A DNA stretch of 64,000 nt from Massilia sp. Se16.2.3 (GTDB lineage Bacteria > Pseudomonadota > Gammaproteobacteria > Burkholderiales > Burkholderiaceae_D): assembly GCF_014171595.1 (NCBI RefSeq), contig NZ_CP050451.1:186001-250000 (forward strand), read 5' to 3'. Shown in pieces: positions 8,677 through 17,977 of this stretch (its first letter is position 1; every line of letters begins with the position of its first letter). A model generated the notes under the pieces. The model was not told the origin of the DNA and searched no databases. It worked only from the letters and a program-made list of their open reading frames with translations. A program made the position numbers and the translations under genes.

Positions 8677-9126
8677 CTAAGTCGTCACTTCGGCCACCAT
8701 CCCGCTCACGCGGTGCGACTTGCCGCGGAAAAGCGCGAGGACGCGCCCTTCCCCGTTCGTCACGGTGACGTCGTAGACGCCGGTCTTGCCGGAGAGCGCC
8801 TGCTCGACCGCCTCGGCCACCAGGACGTCGCCCTCGCGTCCAGGGGCCAGGTAGTCGATCGTGCAGCCGGCGCCGACCGTGTTGAAATTGTGCGAGTTGC
8901 AGGCGAAGGCAAAGGCGGAATCGGCCAGCATGAAGATGAAGCCGCCGTGGCAGGTCGCATGCCCGTTGAGCATGTCGGCACGCACCCGCATGCGCATGCG
9001 CGCGTAACCCGGACGGATGGCGTCGAGCGTCATGCCCAGCGCCTGGCTGGCGGGGTCGCGCTCGTACATGGTCTTGCCGGCCAGTTCGGCCAGCGCCTGC
9101 GGGTTGTGCTGGATATCGTCAGGCAT
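8677..9126 (-). CDS. paaI: hydroxyphenylacetyl-CoA thioesterase PaaI
   Basis: A hotdog-fold thioesterase of 149 residues. The signature NGHATCHGGFIFMLADSAFA near residue 55 is the PaaI substrate-binding helix, including the HGG turn and the Asp. In the pathway it hydrolyses aromatic CoA esters that block or leave the route, returning free CoA. I chose the ATG at 9126 (MPDDIQHN); its start overlaps the last eight bases of paaH, so the two are coupled. Confidence 0.93.
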   Translation of the reverse strand: MPDDIQHNPQALAELAGKTMYERDPASQALGMTLDAIRPGYARMRMRVRADMLNGHATCHGGFIFMLADSAFAFACNSHNFNTVGAGCTIDYLAPGREGDVLVAEAVEQALSGKTGVYDVTVTNGEGRVLALFRGKSHRVSGMVAEVTT

Positions 9127-10679
9127 GGAAGCGCGCTCCTGCCCCGCCAGCGGCCAGCTTGCGGCGCAGCAGTGGCGACACGCGGTAGCGGTCTTCGCCG
9201 TAGGTGGCCGCAAGATTGCCCAGCACCGACACGATGTGATCGATGCCGACGCTGTCCGCCCAGGCCAGCGGGCCGCGCGGATAGTTCACGCCCTTCTGCA
9301 TGGCGATGTCGACCGCGCGCGCGCTGCACACGCCCCGGTTGACGGCATCGGCCGCCTCGTTGGCCAGCATGGCGACGGTACGCATCACGGCCATGCCGGG
9401 GACGTCGTCCAGGCGCACGACCTCGAAGCCGGCCGCACGGAACAGGCCGACGACGGCATCGTAGGCCTCGTCACTGCACTGGTCCGCGCGTGCCAGCGCG
9501 ATGCGCGTGGCCCTGGCGTGATCCAGCAGCAGGTCGTAGACGACCGTGTTCGGATGGCTGTTGGCGGCGGCGCGCTCGGTGGCGCTGCGACCGTCGGTCA
9601 GGAAAATCGCGGCACCGTGGCAATGGAAGGCCGGGGCTTCGTGCTTCTCGGCCCCGGCAAGCGGCTCGCGGTGCGCGACCGTGAAGCCGGCACCAAGCAG
9701 GCGCGCTTCCATCGGCGAGCACGCTCTGCGTGATTTCGCGCGCGACGCTGATGCCGACCGCGTTCGGGCGTGGACGTGCGGCTTCCACCTGCGCCACCGG
9801 CTTGGCGGCATCGTCGCCGTAGCGATAGAAACCGCGTCCCGTCTTGCGGCCGAGGAAGCCGGCGTTCACCAGTTCCTGCTGCAGCGTCGAGGGCGTGAAG
9901 CGCGGGTCGCCGAAATAGGCGGCGTGCACCGACTGCGTCACCGAGAAATTGACGTCGTGGCCGATCAGGTCCATCAACTCGAAAGGCCCCATGCGGAAAC
10001 CGCCGCAGTCGCGCATCACGGCGTCGAGCGTGGGCGCATCGGCTGCCCCTTCCTGCAGCAGGCGCAGCGCTTCCGCGTAATACGGACGGGCCACGCGGTT
10101 GACGATGAAGCCGGGCGTGGAGGTGGCGTGCACCGGCTCCTTGCCCCAGGCTTGCGCCGTGGCGTAGACCGTATCGGCCACGCGTTTCCCGGTCGCGAGA
10201 CCGCTGACCACTTCCACCAGCGCCATCAAGGGCACCGGGTTAAAGAAGTGCATGCCGACCAGGCGCTCGGGCTTGCTCAAAGGCGCGGCAATGGCGGTGA
10301 CCGAGATCGAGGAGGTATTCGTCGCCAGGATGCAGTCGTCGCCGACGATGCCTTCCAGGTCAGTAAACAGCTTGCGCTTGGCGTCGAGGTTTTCGACGAT
10401 GGCTTCCACGACGAGGGCGGCATCCTTCACGCCGTCCAGCGAATCGACCGCCTGCAGGCGTTCACGCGCGAGGTCGGCCTCAGGCGCGCCCATGCGGCCC
10501 TTGTCGACCAGCTTGGCGTAGACCTTGCCGATCTCCTGAATCGCCTTCGCCGCTGCCTCCGGGCGCGTATCGAACAGGCGCACCGGATGGCCGCTTGCGG
10601 CCGCGATCTGGGCAATACCGGAGCCCATGGCGCCGCTGCCGATCACGGCGACGATGGCGTCTTTTTCGAGTGCCGTCAT
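9119..10679 (-). CDS. paaH: 3-hydroxyacyl-CoA dehydrogenase PaaH (frame broken once as read)
   Basis: PaaH oxidises 3-hydroxyadipyl-CoA to 3-oxoadipyl-CoA with NAD. The first frame begins VAVIGSGAMGSGIAQIAAASG, the NAD-binding loop, and continues through MHFFNPVPLMALVEVV and the two 3HCDH C-terminal domains to about residue 320 (REITQSVLAD). The rest (MEARLLGAGF to GARFHA) is in another frame. One base is missing near 9711-9715; restoring it gives a full-length protein of about 519 residues with a second C-terminal domain, the usual PaaH size. The start overlaps the end of paaG and the end overlaps paaI. I think the break is an error in the sequence. Confidence 0.88.
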
Positions 10680-11471
10680 CATTCCCCCTTGAACTGCGCC
10701 GGGCGTTTGCCGATGAAAGCGGCGACGCCCTCGCGGTAGTCGTGACTGTAACCCAGTTCGCGCATCATCTCGCCTTCCAGCTTCAGCTGGTCCGGCAGCG
10801 TGTTCGCGTAGCTCGCTTGCAGCGCTTTCTTGGTGAAGGCCAGGCCTTTCGTCGGCGCGCTGGCGAAGTGCTCGGCCATGGCCAGCGCTTCGTCCATCAG
10901 CGCCTCGTCCGGCACGCAGCGCCAGATCAGGCCCCATTCTTCCGCCTTTTCGGCGCTGAGTTTCTCGCCCAGCATGGCCAGGCCCGTGGCGCGCGCGTGG
11001 CCGATCAGGCGCGGCAGGTGCCAGGTACCGCCCGTGTCGGGAATCAGACCGAGCTTGCAGAAGGCTTCGATGAAACTGGCCGATTTGGCGGCCAGCACGA
11101 TGTCGCAGGCCAGCGCCAGGTTGGCGCCGGCGCCGGCGGCCACGCCGTTCACGGCGCAGATCACCGGCATGGGCAGACTACGCAGCGTCATCACCAGCGG
11201 CGCATAGAATTTTTTCGACCGAGTCGCCCGGGTCCACGGCCGCGCCGCCCGGTGCGACGGCGCGGTCGGCCAGGTCCTGGCCGGCGCAGAAACCGCGGCC
11301 GGCGCCGGTCAGTACCAGCACGCGCACCGATTTATCGGCCTGCAGCGTGTTCAAGGCGTCGCGCACTTCCAGGTGCATGGCCTGGGTGAAGCTGTTGAGG
11401 CGGTCGGGGCGGTTCAGGGTGAGGACGGCAACGCCGTTCTCGATCTTGAAGAGGATCGATTCGTAGCTCAT
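10679..11471 (-). CDS. paaG: 1,2-epoxyphenylacetyl-CoA isomerase PaaG (frame broken once as read)
   Basis: PaaG is the crotonase-family isomerase that turns the ring epoxide into oxepin-CoA and later shifts a double bond. The first 83 residues (MSYESILFKIENGVAVLTLN) contain the CoA-binding GRGFCAGQDLAD motif. The frame breaks in a run of six A on the minus strand (11210-11215). With five A the sequence reads VEKFYAPLVMTLRSLPMP and joins the rest, including GVAAGAGANLALACDIV and the IPDTGGTWHLPRL active-site helix, to give about 263 residues, the normal length. A run-length error is the simplest explanation. The gene lies 21 bases after paaE. Confidence 0.92.
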
Positions 11472-11492
11472 TCGTGTCTCCCTTGTTCTTGT

Positions 11493-12569
11493 TTATTCGT
11501 GCTGGTCGAAGTCGACCACAACCTTGTCCGTGATCGGGAAGGCCTGGCAGGACAGCACGAAACCGCGCGCGACCTCGTAGTCTTCCAGCGCGTAGTTCAC
11601 GTCCATCTCGACCTTGCCCTCGGCAACCTTGCAGCGGCAGGTGGAGCAGACGCCGCCCTTGCAGGAGTAGCGCATGTCGATACCGGCGCGCAGGCCGGCG
11701 TCGAGGATCGATTCCTTGTCCTTGTCCATCGTGAAGCTGGCGGCGCTGCCGTCCATGATGACGGTGACTTCGGTCTGGTGGGCGGCGCCGGCCTCGATCT
11801 TGCGTGGCTTGTGCTCGTGCTTCGGGATGCTGGCGGCGAACAGCTCGATGCGGATCTTTTCCTTGGCCATGCCGGCGTCCTGCAAGGATTTGGACACGCC
11901 ATGCATCATGTCTTCCGGGCCGCAGATGAAGGCGATGTCGATATCTTCGACGGCAATCCAGTGCTTCAGGAAGGCGCTGCACTTCTCTCCGGTGATGCGG
12001 CCGTTGAAGAGTTCGATGTCCTGCTGCTCGCGGCTCATCACGTACACGAGCTTCAGGCGCCCCATGTACTGGTCCTTCAGGTCGGTCAATTCATCGCGGA
12101 AGATGACGCTTGATGAGGCACGGTTGCCGTAGACGAGGGTAAAACGGCTCTTCGGCTCGGCCAGCAGGGTGGTCTTGATGATCGACAGGATGGGCGTGAT
12201 GCCGCTGCCGGCGGCAAAGGCGAGGTAGTGGCGCTCGCTGTTCGCATCGAGCGGCACGTTGAAGTGGCCCATTGGCGGCATGACTTCCAGCGTGGTGCCG
12301 GGTGCCAGCTGCTCGTTGGCCCAGTTCGAAAACAGCCCGCCGGGCGTCTTCTTGATCGCCACGCGCAGCTGCTCGTCCTGCACGGCCGAGCAGATGGAGT
12401 AGGAGCGGCGCACGTCTTCGCCGTCGATCATCGCGCGCAGGGTCAGGTGCTGGCCCTGCTGGTAGGCGAAGGTGGGTTTCAGTTCGGGCGGGACGGCGAA
12501 GGTAACGGACACGGCGTCGCGCGTCTCGTGTTTTACTTTCGCGACCGTCAGTGGATAGAATTTGCTCAT
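11493..12569 (-). CDS. paaE: phenylacetyl-CoA epoxidase reductase subunit PaaE
   Basis: PaaE passes electrons from NADPH to the di-iron PaaABC epoxidase. The 358-residue protein has an FAD-binding ferredoxin-reductase domain (RRSYSIC), an NAD(P)-binding domain (GSGITPILSII) and a plant-type [2Fe-2S] domain at the C-terminus. The cluster ligands are Cys303, Cys308, Cys311 and Cys341 in CKGGVCSTC and LSCQAF. I chose the ATG at 12569 (MSKFYPLTV); it is 19 bases after the paaD stop. The longer frame upstream only reads through paaD. Confidence 0.96.
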   Translation of the reverse strand: MSKFYPLTVAKVKHETRDAVSVTFAVPPELKPTFAYQQGQHLTLRAMIDGEDVRRSYSICSAVQDEQLRVAIKKTPGGLFSNWANEQLAPGTTLEVMPPMGHFNVPLDANSERHYLAFAAGSGITPILSIIKTTLLAEPKSRFTLVYGNRASSSVIFRDELTDLKDQYMGRLKLVYVMSREQQDIELFNGRITGEKCSAFLKHWIAVEDIDIAFICGPEDMMHGVSKSLQDAGMAKEKIRIELFAASIPKHEHKPRKIEAGAAHQTEVTVIMDGSAASFTMDKDKESILDAGLRAGIDMRYSCKGGVCSTCRCKVAEGKVEMDVNYALEDYEVARGFVLSCQAFPITDKVVVDFDQHE

Positions 12570-12588
12570 ACTGTTGGGCTCATTTGCA

Positions 12589-13107
12589 CTAGTGGCACTT
12601 GAAATAGTCGAAAGGCTCGCGGCAGTCCAGGCATTTATAGAGCGCCTTGCACGGGGTCGAGCCGAACTGGCTGGTGAGCTGGGTGTGGAGCGAACCACAG
12701 TGCGGGCAGGCGACTTCGGGTTCCTTGAAGGCTGCACGTTTCACTCCACCGCGCAGGCCGGAGATGTCGATCGCCTGCTGCACGGGTGGCGCGATGCCGT
12801 AGCCTTTCAGTGCAGCCTTGCCGGACTCGCTCATCCAGTCGGTGGTCCAGGCAGGAGAGAGCCGGGTCACGATGCGCAGCTTGTCCAGGCCGTGCGCGCG
12901 CAAGGCTTCGCCGACCGCGTCGCTGATGACCTGCATCGCCGGACAGCCCGAATAGGTGGGCGTGATCGTGACGACGCACGCGTCATCGATGAACGCGACA
13001 TCGCGCACGATGCCGAGGTCCACCACCGAGATCACGGGGATCTCGGGGTCGGGCACCTCCCCTAACCAGGTCCAGACCTGGTCGACCGTGACGGGCTGCG
13101 CGCTCAT
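12589..13107 (-). CDS. paaD: epoxidase maturation protein PaaD
   Basis: A 172-residue protein with an N-terminal MIP18/SufT-type domain (PDPEIPVISVVDLGIVRDV and the TPTYSGCPAMQ loop) and a C-terminal four-cysteine knuckle (CPHCG and KCLDC) that probably binds zinc or an Fe-S cluster. PaaD is needed for a working PaaABCE epoxidase and is thought to help assemble its metal centre. I prefer the ATG at 13107 because GAGATGACC places GAG about six bases upstream; an ATG at 13113 is also possible. It starts 9 bases after the paaC stop. Confidence 0.93.
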   Translation of the reverse strand: MSAQPVTVDQVWTWLGEVPDPEIPVISVVDLGIVRDVAFIDDACVVTITPTYSGCPAMQVISDAVGEALRAHGLDKLRIVTRLSPAWTTDWMSESGKAALKGYGIAPPVQQAIDISGLRGGVKRAAFKEPEVACPHCGSLHTQLTSQFGSTPCKALYKCLDCREPFDYFKCH

Positions 13108-13116
13108 GGTCATCTC

Positions 13117-13869
13117 TTACCACTCCGCTCCGGGATAGGCGCGCTGCAGGAACTGCATCTCGGCCAGGATGTAGCCGAGGCGTTCGCTGTGGCGGCCCTG
13201 TTTGCCGCCGCGCTGCATGTACGCGTCCAGCGACGGCATCGTGAGGGTCGCTTCCGCGAAGATGTCGCCCACGTGCTCGAAGAAGGCGGCGCGCAGGCCT
13301 TCCACGGCCGGGGCGATTCCCTGCTCCACCATCGCGTTGTCGACGGCGTCATAAATGAACACTTCGCCGGTGTACATCCACAACTCGGCGGCGGCCGCTT
13401 GCATCTTCGCGTGACTGAGGTCGGTGCCGTCGCCGAGGCGCACGACCAGGTCGCCGCTGCGGCGCAGGTGGTAAGTGATTTCCTTGATCGATTTTTCCGC
13501 GATCTCGGCGATGCGTGGGTCAGTCGACCTGGTCAGGCCCTGCATCAGGAAGTAGTGCCAGGTATCGAAGAAGAACTGGCGCATCAAGGTCTCGGCGTAG
13601 CTGCCGTTGGGCTGCTCGACCAGCAGGACGTTGCGGTACTGATGCGCGTCGCGGTGGAAGGCAAGCTTGTCCTCGTCGCGTCCCTGCCCTTCGAGTTCGC
13701 CGGCATAGGTCAGCCACATGCGGGTCTGGCCGAGCAGGTCGAGCGCGACATTGGTCAGCGCCATGTCTTCTTCCAGCGCCGGGCCCTTGCCGCACAACTG
13801 GGAGAGCTGCTGCGAGAGGATCAGGGCGTTGTCGCCCTGGCGCAGGAGGTAGTCGATCTTGGCATCCAT
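13117..13869 (-). CDS. paaC: phenylacetyl-CoA epoxidase structural subunit PaaC
   Basis: PaaC is the non-catalytic ferritin-like partner that forms the stable PaaAC core of the epoxidase. About 250 residues match the family throughout (LALTNVALDLLGQ-type helix, HQYRNVLLVEQPNGSYA, IKEITYHLRRSGDLVVRLGDG, HSERLGYILAEMQFLQRAYPG). I start it at the ATG at 13869 because AAGGTGAACC is a good ribosome-binding site and the product then begins like E. coli PaaC. A GTG at 13896 overlapping the paaB stop (GTGA) would add nine residues. Confidence 0.94.
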   Translation of the reverse strand: MDAKIDYLLRQGDNALILSQQLSQLCGKGPALEEDMALTNVALDLLGQTRMWLTYAGELEGQGRDEDKLAFHRDAHQYRNVLLVEQPNGSYAETLMRQFFFDTWHYFLMQGLTRSTDPRIAEIAEKSIKEITYHLRRSGDLVVRLGDGTDLSHAKMQAAAAELWMYTGEVFIYDAVDNAMVEQGIAPAVEGLRAAFFEHVGDIFAEATLTMPSLDAYMQRGGKQGRHSERLGYILAEMQFLQRAYPGAEW

Positions 13870-13892
13870 AAGGTTCACCTTTAACTGCGCAC

Positions 13893-14177
13893 TCACAGGT
13901 TTTTCACTTCTTCCGGCATCGGGAAGAAGGTCGGGTGGCGGTAGACCTTGCTGTTGGCCGGCTCGAACAGGGCTTCCTTGTCCGAGGGGCTGGAAGCGAC
14001 GATGTCCTGCGCGCGCACGACCCAGATCGAGACGCCTTCGTTGCGGCGCGTGTAGACGTCGCGGGCGTTGTTGATCGCCATTTCGGCGTCAGGGGCGTGC
14101 AGGCTGCCGACGTGCTTGTGGGCGAGGCCGTGCTGGCTGCGGATGAATACTTCCCACAGGGGCCATTCTTTGCTCAT
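13893..14177 (-). CDS. paaB: phenylacetyl-CoA epoxidase subunit PaaB
   Basis: A 94-residue protein that begins SKEWPLWEVFIRSQHGLAHK and ends in HPTFFPMPEEVKNL, the conserved ends of PaaB. PaaB bridges two PaaAC units in the multicomponent epoxidase. The stop overlaps the possible GTG of paaC. The gap to paaA upstream is 128 bases and contains copy B of the palindromic repeat. Confidence 0.95.
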   Translation of the reverse strand: MSKEWPLWEVFIRSQHGLAHKHVGSLHAPDAEMAINNARDVYTRRNEGVSIWVVRAQDIVASSPSDKEALFEPANSKVYRHPTFFPMPEEVKNL

Positions 14178-14255
14178 GCTTGTCTCCGGTGTTCTACTTT
14201 GTTGACGTTCGCGGGCGATGCTGCTTCGTGCTCGACGAAGCAGGCGCTGCACCGC

Positions 14256-14280
14256 GTGGGCACGGAGTGCCCACCCTACG
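14256..14280 (+). repeat. dispersed palindromic repeat, copy B
   Basis: GTGGGCACGGAGTGCCCAC followed by CCTACG: the same architecture as copy A but with a different loop-proximal stem, where both arms changed together. It lies between paaA and paaB inside the operon. Confidence 0.8.
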
Positions 14281-14305
14281 ATGCATCTCTGCCGCGGATT
14301 GATTC

Positions 14306-15295
14306 TTACGCGGCGGCTTTTTTGGCGGCTTGCTTGTCGGCGTGGGCTACCAGCGCGTCGCGGAACCATTCGCCGTCGTCCCAGGCTTTTACGCGCGTGC
14401 GCAGGCGCTCGCGGTTGCAGGGGCCGTTGCCCTTGAGGACGTTGTGGAATTCGCTCCAGTCGATCTCGCCGAATTCGTAGTGGCCGGTTTCGGCGTTCCA
14501 CTTGAGGTCCGGGTCCGGAATCGTGAGGCCGAGGTATTCGGCTTGCGGCACGGTCTGGTCGACCATGCGCTGGCGCAGCTCGTCGTTCGAGAACAGCTTG
14601 ATGCGCCACTGGGTCGACTGCGCGCTGTTGACCGATTCGGCGTCCGACGGGCCGAACATCATGAGCGATGGCCACCACCAGCGGTTCAGCGCATCCTGCG
14701 CCATCGCCCTCTGCTCGGGCGTGCCCTTGGCCAGGCTCATCATGATGTCGTAGCCCTGGCGCGCGTGGAAGGACTCTTCCTTGCAGACGCGGATCATGGC
14801 ACGCGAGTACGGGCCATAGGAGCAGCGGCAGAGCGGGATCTGGTTGATGATGGCCGAACCGTCGACCAGCCAGCCGATCGCGCCCATGTCGGCCCAGCTC
14901 AGGGTGGGATAGTTGAAGATGCTCGAGTACTTGGCTTTGCCCGAATGCAGGGCGGCGAGCAGCTCGTCGCGCGAGACGCCCAGGGTTTCGGCGGCGCTGT
15001 ACAGGTAGAGGCCGTGGCCGGCTTCGTCCTGGATCTTCGCCAGCAGCACCGACTTGCGCTTCAGGGTCGGCGCGCGCGTCACCCAGTTACCTTCCGGCAG
15101 CTGGCCGACGATCTCGGAGTGCGCGTGCTGGGAGATCTGGCGGATCAGCGTCTTGCGGTAAGCCTCGGGCATCCAGTCCTTCGGCTCGATCTTCACGCCC
15201 GCGTCGATACGGGCCTGGAATGCCTGTTCCTCGGCACTCATGTCTTCCTGCGTCTGGACCTTTTTCAGCCCGGTTTCCACCATCTGCGCGTACAT
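14306..15295 (-). CDS. paaA: phenylacetyl-CoA epoxidase catalytic subunit PaaA
   Basis: PaaA carries the di-iron centre that adds one oxygen atom across the ring of phenylacetyl-CoA to make the 1,2-epoxide. The 329-residue protein has the expected ferritin-like metal motifs, [18 protein letters not shown] near residue 90 and [13 protein letters not shown] near 172, each with a Glu and a Glu-x-x-His. I chose the ATG at 15295 ([12 protein letters not shown]), preceded by GGGAGA; the upstream in-frame codon is only a TTG. It is the first gene of the operon and diverges from paaX. Confidence 0.96.
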   Translation of the reverse strand: MYAQMVETGLKKVQTQEDMSAEEQAFQARIDAGVKIEPKDWMPEAYRKTLIRQISQHAHSEIVGQLPEGNWVTRAPTLKRKSVLLAKIQDEAGHGLYLYSAAETLGVSRDELLAALHSGKAKYSSIFNYPTLSWADMGAIGWLVDGSAIINQIPLCRCSYGPYSRAMIRVCKEESFHARQGYDIMMSLAKGTPEQRAMAQDALNRWWWPSLMMFGPSDAESVNSAQSTQWRIKLFSNDELRQRMVDQTVPQAEYLGLTIPDPDLKWNAETGHYEFGEIDWSEFHNVLKGNGPCNRERLRTRVKAWDDGEWFRDALVAHADKQAAKKAAA

Positions 15296-15360
15296 ATCAG
15301 TCTCCCGTTGCAAACATCACCCGGAGATAATACGATACAGAATTCGAGATGTACACCGAA

Positions 15361-15375
15361 ATTTTGAATCATATT
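15361..15375 (-). promoter_or_regulatory. candidate PaaX operator in the paaA-paaX gap
   Basis: Read on the minus strand this site is AATATGATTCAAAAT. It matches 12 of 15 positions of the PaaX consensus as I remember it from E. coli (WWTRTGATTCGYGWT), including the TGATTC core. It lies 66 bases upstream of the paaA ATG and 27 bases before paaX, in an AT-rich divergent gap, so a repressor there could control both. A second GAATTC lies about 20 bases further towards paaA. Consensus recalled from memory; the site is inferred. Confidence 0.45.
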
Positions 15376-15401
15376 GAGCAAGGCGGAGTGACGGGATCTG
15401 C

Positions 15402-16328
15402 ATGAAACAACTGACCAGCCATGAGTGGATCGGCCACTTCCTCTCGCTTGAGCCACCACGCTCGAAGTCGCTCGTGATGACGGTGATGGGCGACGCGATC
15501 GCGCCGCACGGCGGTGCCGCCTGGCTGGGCAGCCTGATCGAATTGCTGGCCCCGCTCGGCGTCACCGACCGGCTGGTGCGCACCAGCGTGTTTCGCCTGG
15601 TGCAGGAAGGCTGGCTGACGGCCAGCCGCGAGACCGGCGCAGCCGCTACGCCTTCGACGCCGCCTCGCTGCCGCGCTTCCAGCGCGCCGACCGCCGCATC
15701 TACGCCCCGCCCGGCCTGCACTGGAATGGACGCTGGACGCTGGTATTGGCGCCCAACGGCAGCATCGATGGCGACCTGCGCACGGCGGTGAGGAAAGAAC
15801 TCGAGTGGGAAGGCTTTGCGATGCTGGGGCCGGGCATGCTGGCCCACCCGGCGGCCGCTCCCGAGGCGCTGCATGATGCCCCTGGAGCGCACCGGGGCGC
15901 AGGGCAAGGTGTTCGTGCTCGACGCCGGCGAACTCCCCAAGGCTGGCTCGCGTCCGCTGGGCGAGCTTGTCGGCGAAGGCTGGAACCTGACCGCGGTGGC
16001 GCAGAGCTATCGCGATTTCGTCGACGGGTTCACGCCGCTCCTGGCCCAGCTGGCCGAGGAGCCGGCCGTGGCACCGGAGGCGGCCTTCGCGATTCGTTCG
16101 CTCTTGATTCACGCGTACCGGCGCCTGCAGCTGCACGATCCGCTGCTGCCGATCGAGTTGCTGCCCCAGCCGTGGCCGGGGTCCGATGCGTACGAGGTGG
16201 CGCGGGCGATTTATCTGCTCGTGTACGCGCAGGCGGAGCTGCATATCGATGCGGTGCTGCGGCGCGAGGATGCGACGGCACCGGCGGCGGACGATGCGTT
16301 CTATCAGCGGTTTGGGGGATTGCGGTGA
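15402..16328 (+). CDS. paaX: phenylacetate repressor PaaX (frame broken twice as read)
   Basis: PaaX is the phenylacetyl-CoA-responsive repressor of paa genes. The N-terminal frame (MKQLTSHEWIGHFLSLEPPRSKSLVMTVMGDAI) holds the winged-helix start, with VTDRLVRTSVFRLVQEGWLTA as the DNA-binding part. The frame shifts near 15631-15637, runs in a second frame (SRYAFDAASLPRFQRADRRIYAPPGLHW), and shifts back at 15879-15885, where one C too many precedes CTGG. The end (LERTGAQGKVFVLDA to YQRFGG) is intact. Repaired, it gives about 308 residues, the normal PaaX length. Both breaks look like sequence errors, although a true loss of the repressor would make paa constitutive. Confidence 0.85.
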
Positions 16329-16357
16329 GTGCGCCAACGATCAGCGGGTGAGACGGC

Positions 16358-16432
16358 GTGGGCTCAAGAGCCCACCCTACGTATCGCTGGTTTCGTAGGG
16401 TGGAGTCGCATTGAAGCCCCCGGCTTCAATGC
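16358..16432 (+). repeat. dispersed palindromic repeat, copies C and D
   Basis: Copy C (16358-16381) is GTGGGCTCAAGAGCCCAC plus CCTACG, identical to copy A. Twelve bases later an inverted partial copy begins with CGTAGGGTGG (16394-16403). It is followed by a separate perfect hairpin GCATTGAAGCC/GGCTTCAATGC (16408-16432). The gap between paaX and the M14 peptidase therefore holds a tail-to-tail pair of the repeat. Confidence 0.75.
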
Positions 16433-16560
16433 CCCACGCGGTATCATCGGCTGGTCATCGGCAACGCGAATACGACGACGATCAGGCTGCATACCCCTTT
16501 TCCAACATTCGAAACCGGTTATCATCTCTTCTTTACTTCTTGCCATCCACAGGACACCCC

Positions 16561-17694
16561 ATGTCTATCAAGATCAGCAGCCAGTTCGACGCCGGCGCCA
16601 TCGAGATCGTGAACGCCACGAGCGCGAACGCCATCGACCTGAACATCCGCTCCGACTCGCACGCCGACATCACCCAGTGGTTCTACTTCCGCCTGCAGGG
16701 CGCCGCAGGTGAGCCCTGCACGATCCGCCTGCTCAACGCCGGCCAGGCAGCGTACCCAAAAGGCTGGGAAGACTACAACGCGATGGCCAGCTACGACCGC
16801 ATCAACTGGTTTCGCGTGCCGACCTCGTTCGACGGCCAGGTCTTGACGATCGAGCACACCCCGGGCATGGACAGCGTCTACTACGCCTACTTCGAGCCCT
16901 ACTCGTGGGAGCGCCATCTCGAGCTGCTCGACCGCGCGCAGATGAGCGAGCACGTGCGCATGCTCGACCTCGGCTCCACCGTCGACGGCCGCGACCTGAA
17001 CATGCTGGTGATCGGCGAACCCGGCGCAGGCAAGAAAAAAGTCTGGGTCATCGCGCGCCAGCACCCGGGCGAGACGATGGCGGAATGGTTCGTCGAAGGG
17101 ATGCTCGACGCCCTGCTCGATCCGGCCCACCCGTTTGGCCGCCAGCTGCTGAACGAAACGGTGTTCTACGTGGTCCCGAACATGAACCCGGACGGCTCGG
17201 TGCGCGGCAACCTGCGCACGAATGCGGCCGGCGCCAACCTGAACCGCGAGTGGCTCAACCCCACCATGGAGCGCAGCCCGGAAGTCTTCCTGGTCAAGCA
17301 GAAGATGCATGAAACCGGCGTCGACCTGTGCCTGGACGTGCATGGCGACGAAGGCCTGCCGTATGTGTTCGTGGCCGGCAGCGAATCCCTGCCGAACTTC
17401 ACGCCCGAGCAGGCCGCCGCGCAGAAGCGTTTCAGTGACGACTTCAAGATCGCCAGCCCCGACTTCCAGGACGTGCACGGCTACGGCGAATCGCCCTACA
17501 CCGAAGAGACGCTGACCATGGGTTCGCCCCACATCACCCACGCCTTCGGCTGCCTGTCGCTGACCCTCGAGCTGCCGTTCAAGGACAACGCCAACGACCC
17601 GGACCCGCAGGTGGGCTGGGATGGCGCCCGCAGCGCACGCCTGGGTGCCGCCGTGCTGCAGCCGGTGCTGCAGTCGATCCGGGCCCTTCAATAA
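16561..17694 (+). CDS. M14 zinc carboxypeptidase, cytosolic (CCP-like) type
   Basis: A 377-residue protein with no signal peptide. It has an N-terminal beta-sandwich (about residues 1-120, ending FEPYSWERHLELL) and a carboxypeptidase domain. The zinc ligands are His168 and Glu171 in RQHPGETMAEW and His261 in DVHGDEG; a catalytic Glu follows in TLELPFK near 349, and the Asn-Arg pair NLNRE sits at 227-231. This arrangement is that of the cytosolic carboxypeptidases related to tubulin deglutamylases, which also exist in Burkholderia. The bacterial substrate is unknown. The ATG at 16561 begins MSIKISSQFD; a stem-T-run terminator follows the stop. Confidence 0.9.
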   Translation: MSIKISSQFDAGAIEIVNATSANAIDLNIRSDSHADITQWFYFRLQGAAGEPCTIRLLNAGQAAYPKGWEDYNAMASYDRINWFRVPTSFDGQVLTIEHTPGMDSVYYAYFEPYSWERHLELLDRAQMSEHVRMLDLGSTVDGRDLNMLVIGEPGAGKKKVWVIARQHPGETMAEWFVEGMLDALLDPAHPFGRQLLNETVFYVVPNMNPDGSVRGNLRTNAAGANLNREWLNPTMERSPEVFLVKQKMHETGVDLCLDVHGDEGLPYVFVAGSESLPNFTPEQAAAQKRFSDDFKIASPDFQDVHGYGESPYTEETLTMGSPHITHAFGCLSLTLELPFKDNANDPDPQVGWDGARSARLGAAVLQPVLQSIRALQ

Positions 17695-17701
17695 GGTCCC
17701 T

Positions 17702-17725
17702 GCCCCGCTCCGGCGGGGCTTTTTT
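17702..17725 (+). terminator. intrinsic terminator after the M14 peptidase
   Basis: A perfect seven-base-pair stem GCCCCGC/GCGGGGC with loop TCCG is followed by six T. It starts eight bases after the peptidase stop codon. Confidence 0.85.
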
Positions 17726-17743
17726 CTTTCAGGGAGTCACAAC

Positions 17744-17977
17744 ATGAGTATCTTCGCCGCACCCGTCTTCGACGCCACCGTTGTCTACCAGGGCCAGGAA
17801 ATGTTCAAGGGCCAGGGCGCCGCCCGCATGTGGGCGGAAAAAGTCGCCAAGGAACTCAAGACCGAGATCACGGTCGAGAAGATCGGCACCGGCTGGGTCC
17901 TGCGCGGCCAGGTCGACGGCCAGGACGTCACCTGGGGCATCTACGGCCAGCGCCTGAGCCGGATCGAAGCGGCCTGA
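17744..17977 (+). CDS. small conserved-looking protein of unknown function
   Basis: A 77-residue protein without signal peptide or membrane segment. It has an alternating strand/helix pattern (ATVVYQGQEMFKG; ARMWAEKVAKEL; ITVEKIGTGWVLRGQVDGQDVTWGIYGQRL) that looks like a small alpha/beta domain. The ATG at 17744 follows CAGGGAGTCACAAC, a good ribosome-binding site, and codon use matches the neighbours. I do not recognise the family. It is separated from the peptidase by a terminator, so it probably has its own promoter. Confidence 0.75.
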   Translation: MSIFAAPVFDATVVYQGQEMFKGQGAARMWAEKVAKELKTEITVEKIGTGWVLRGQVDGQDVTWGIYGQRLSRIEAA

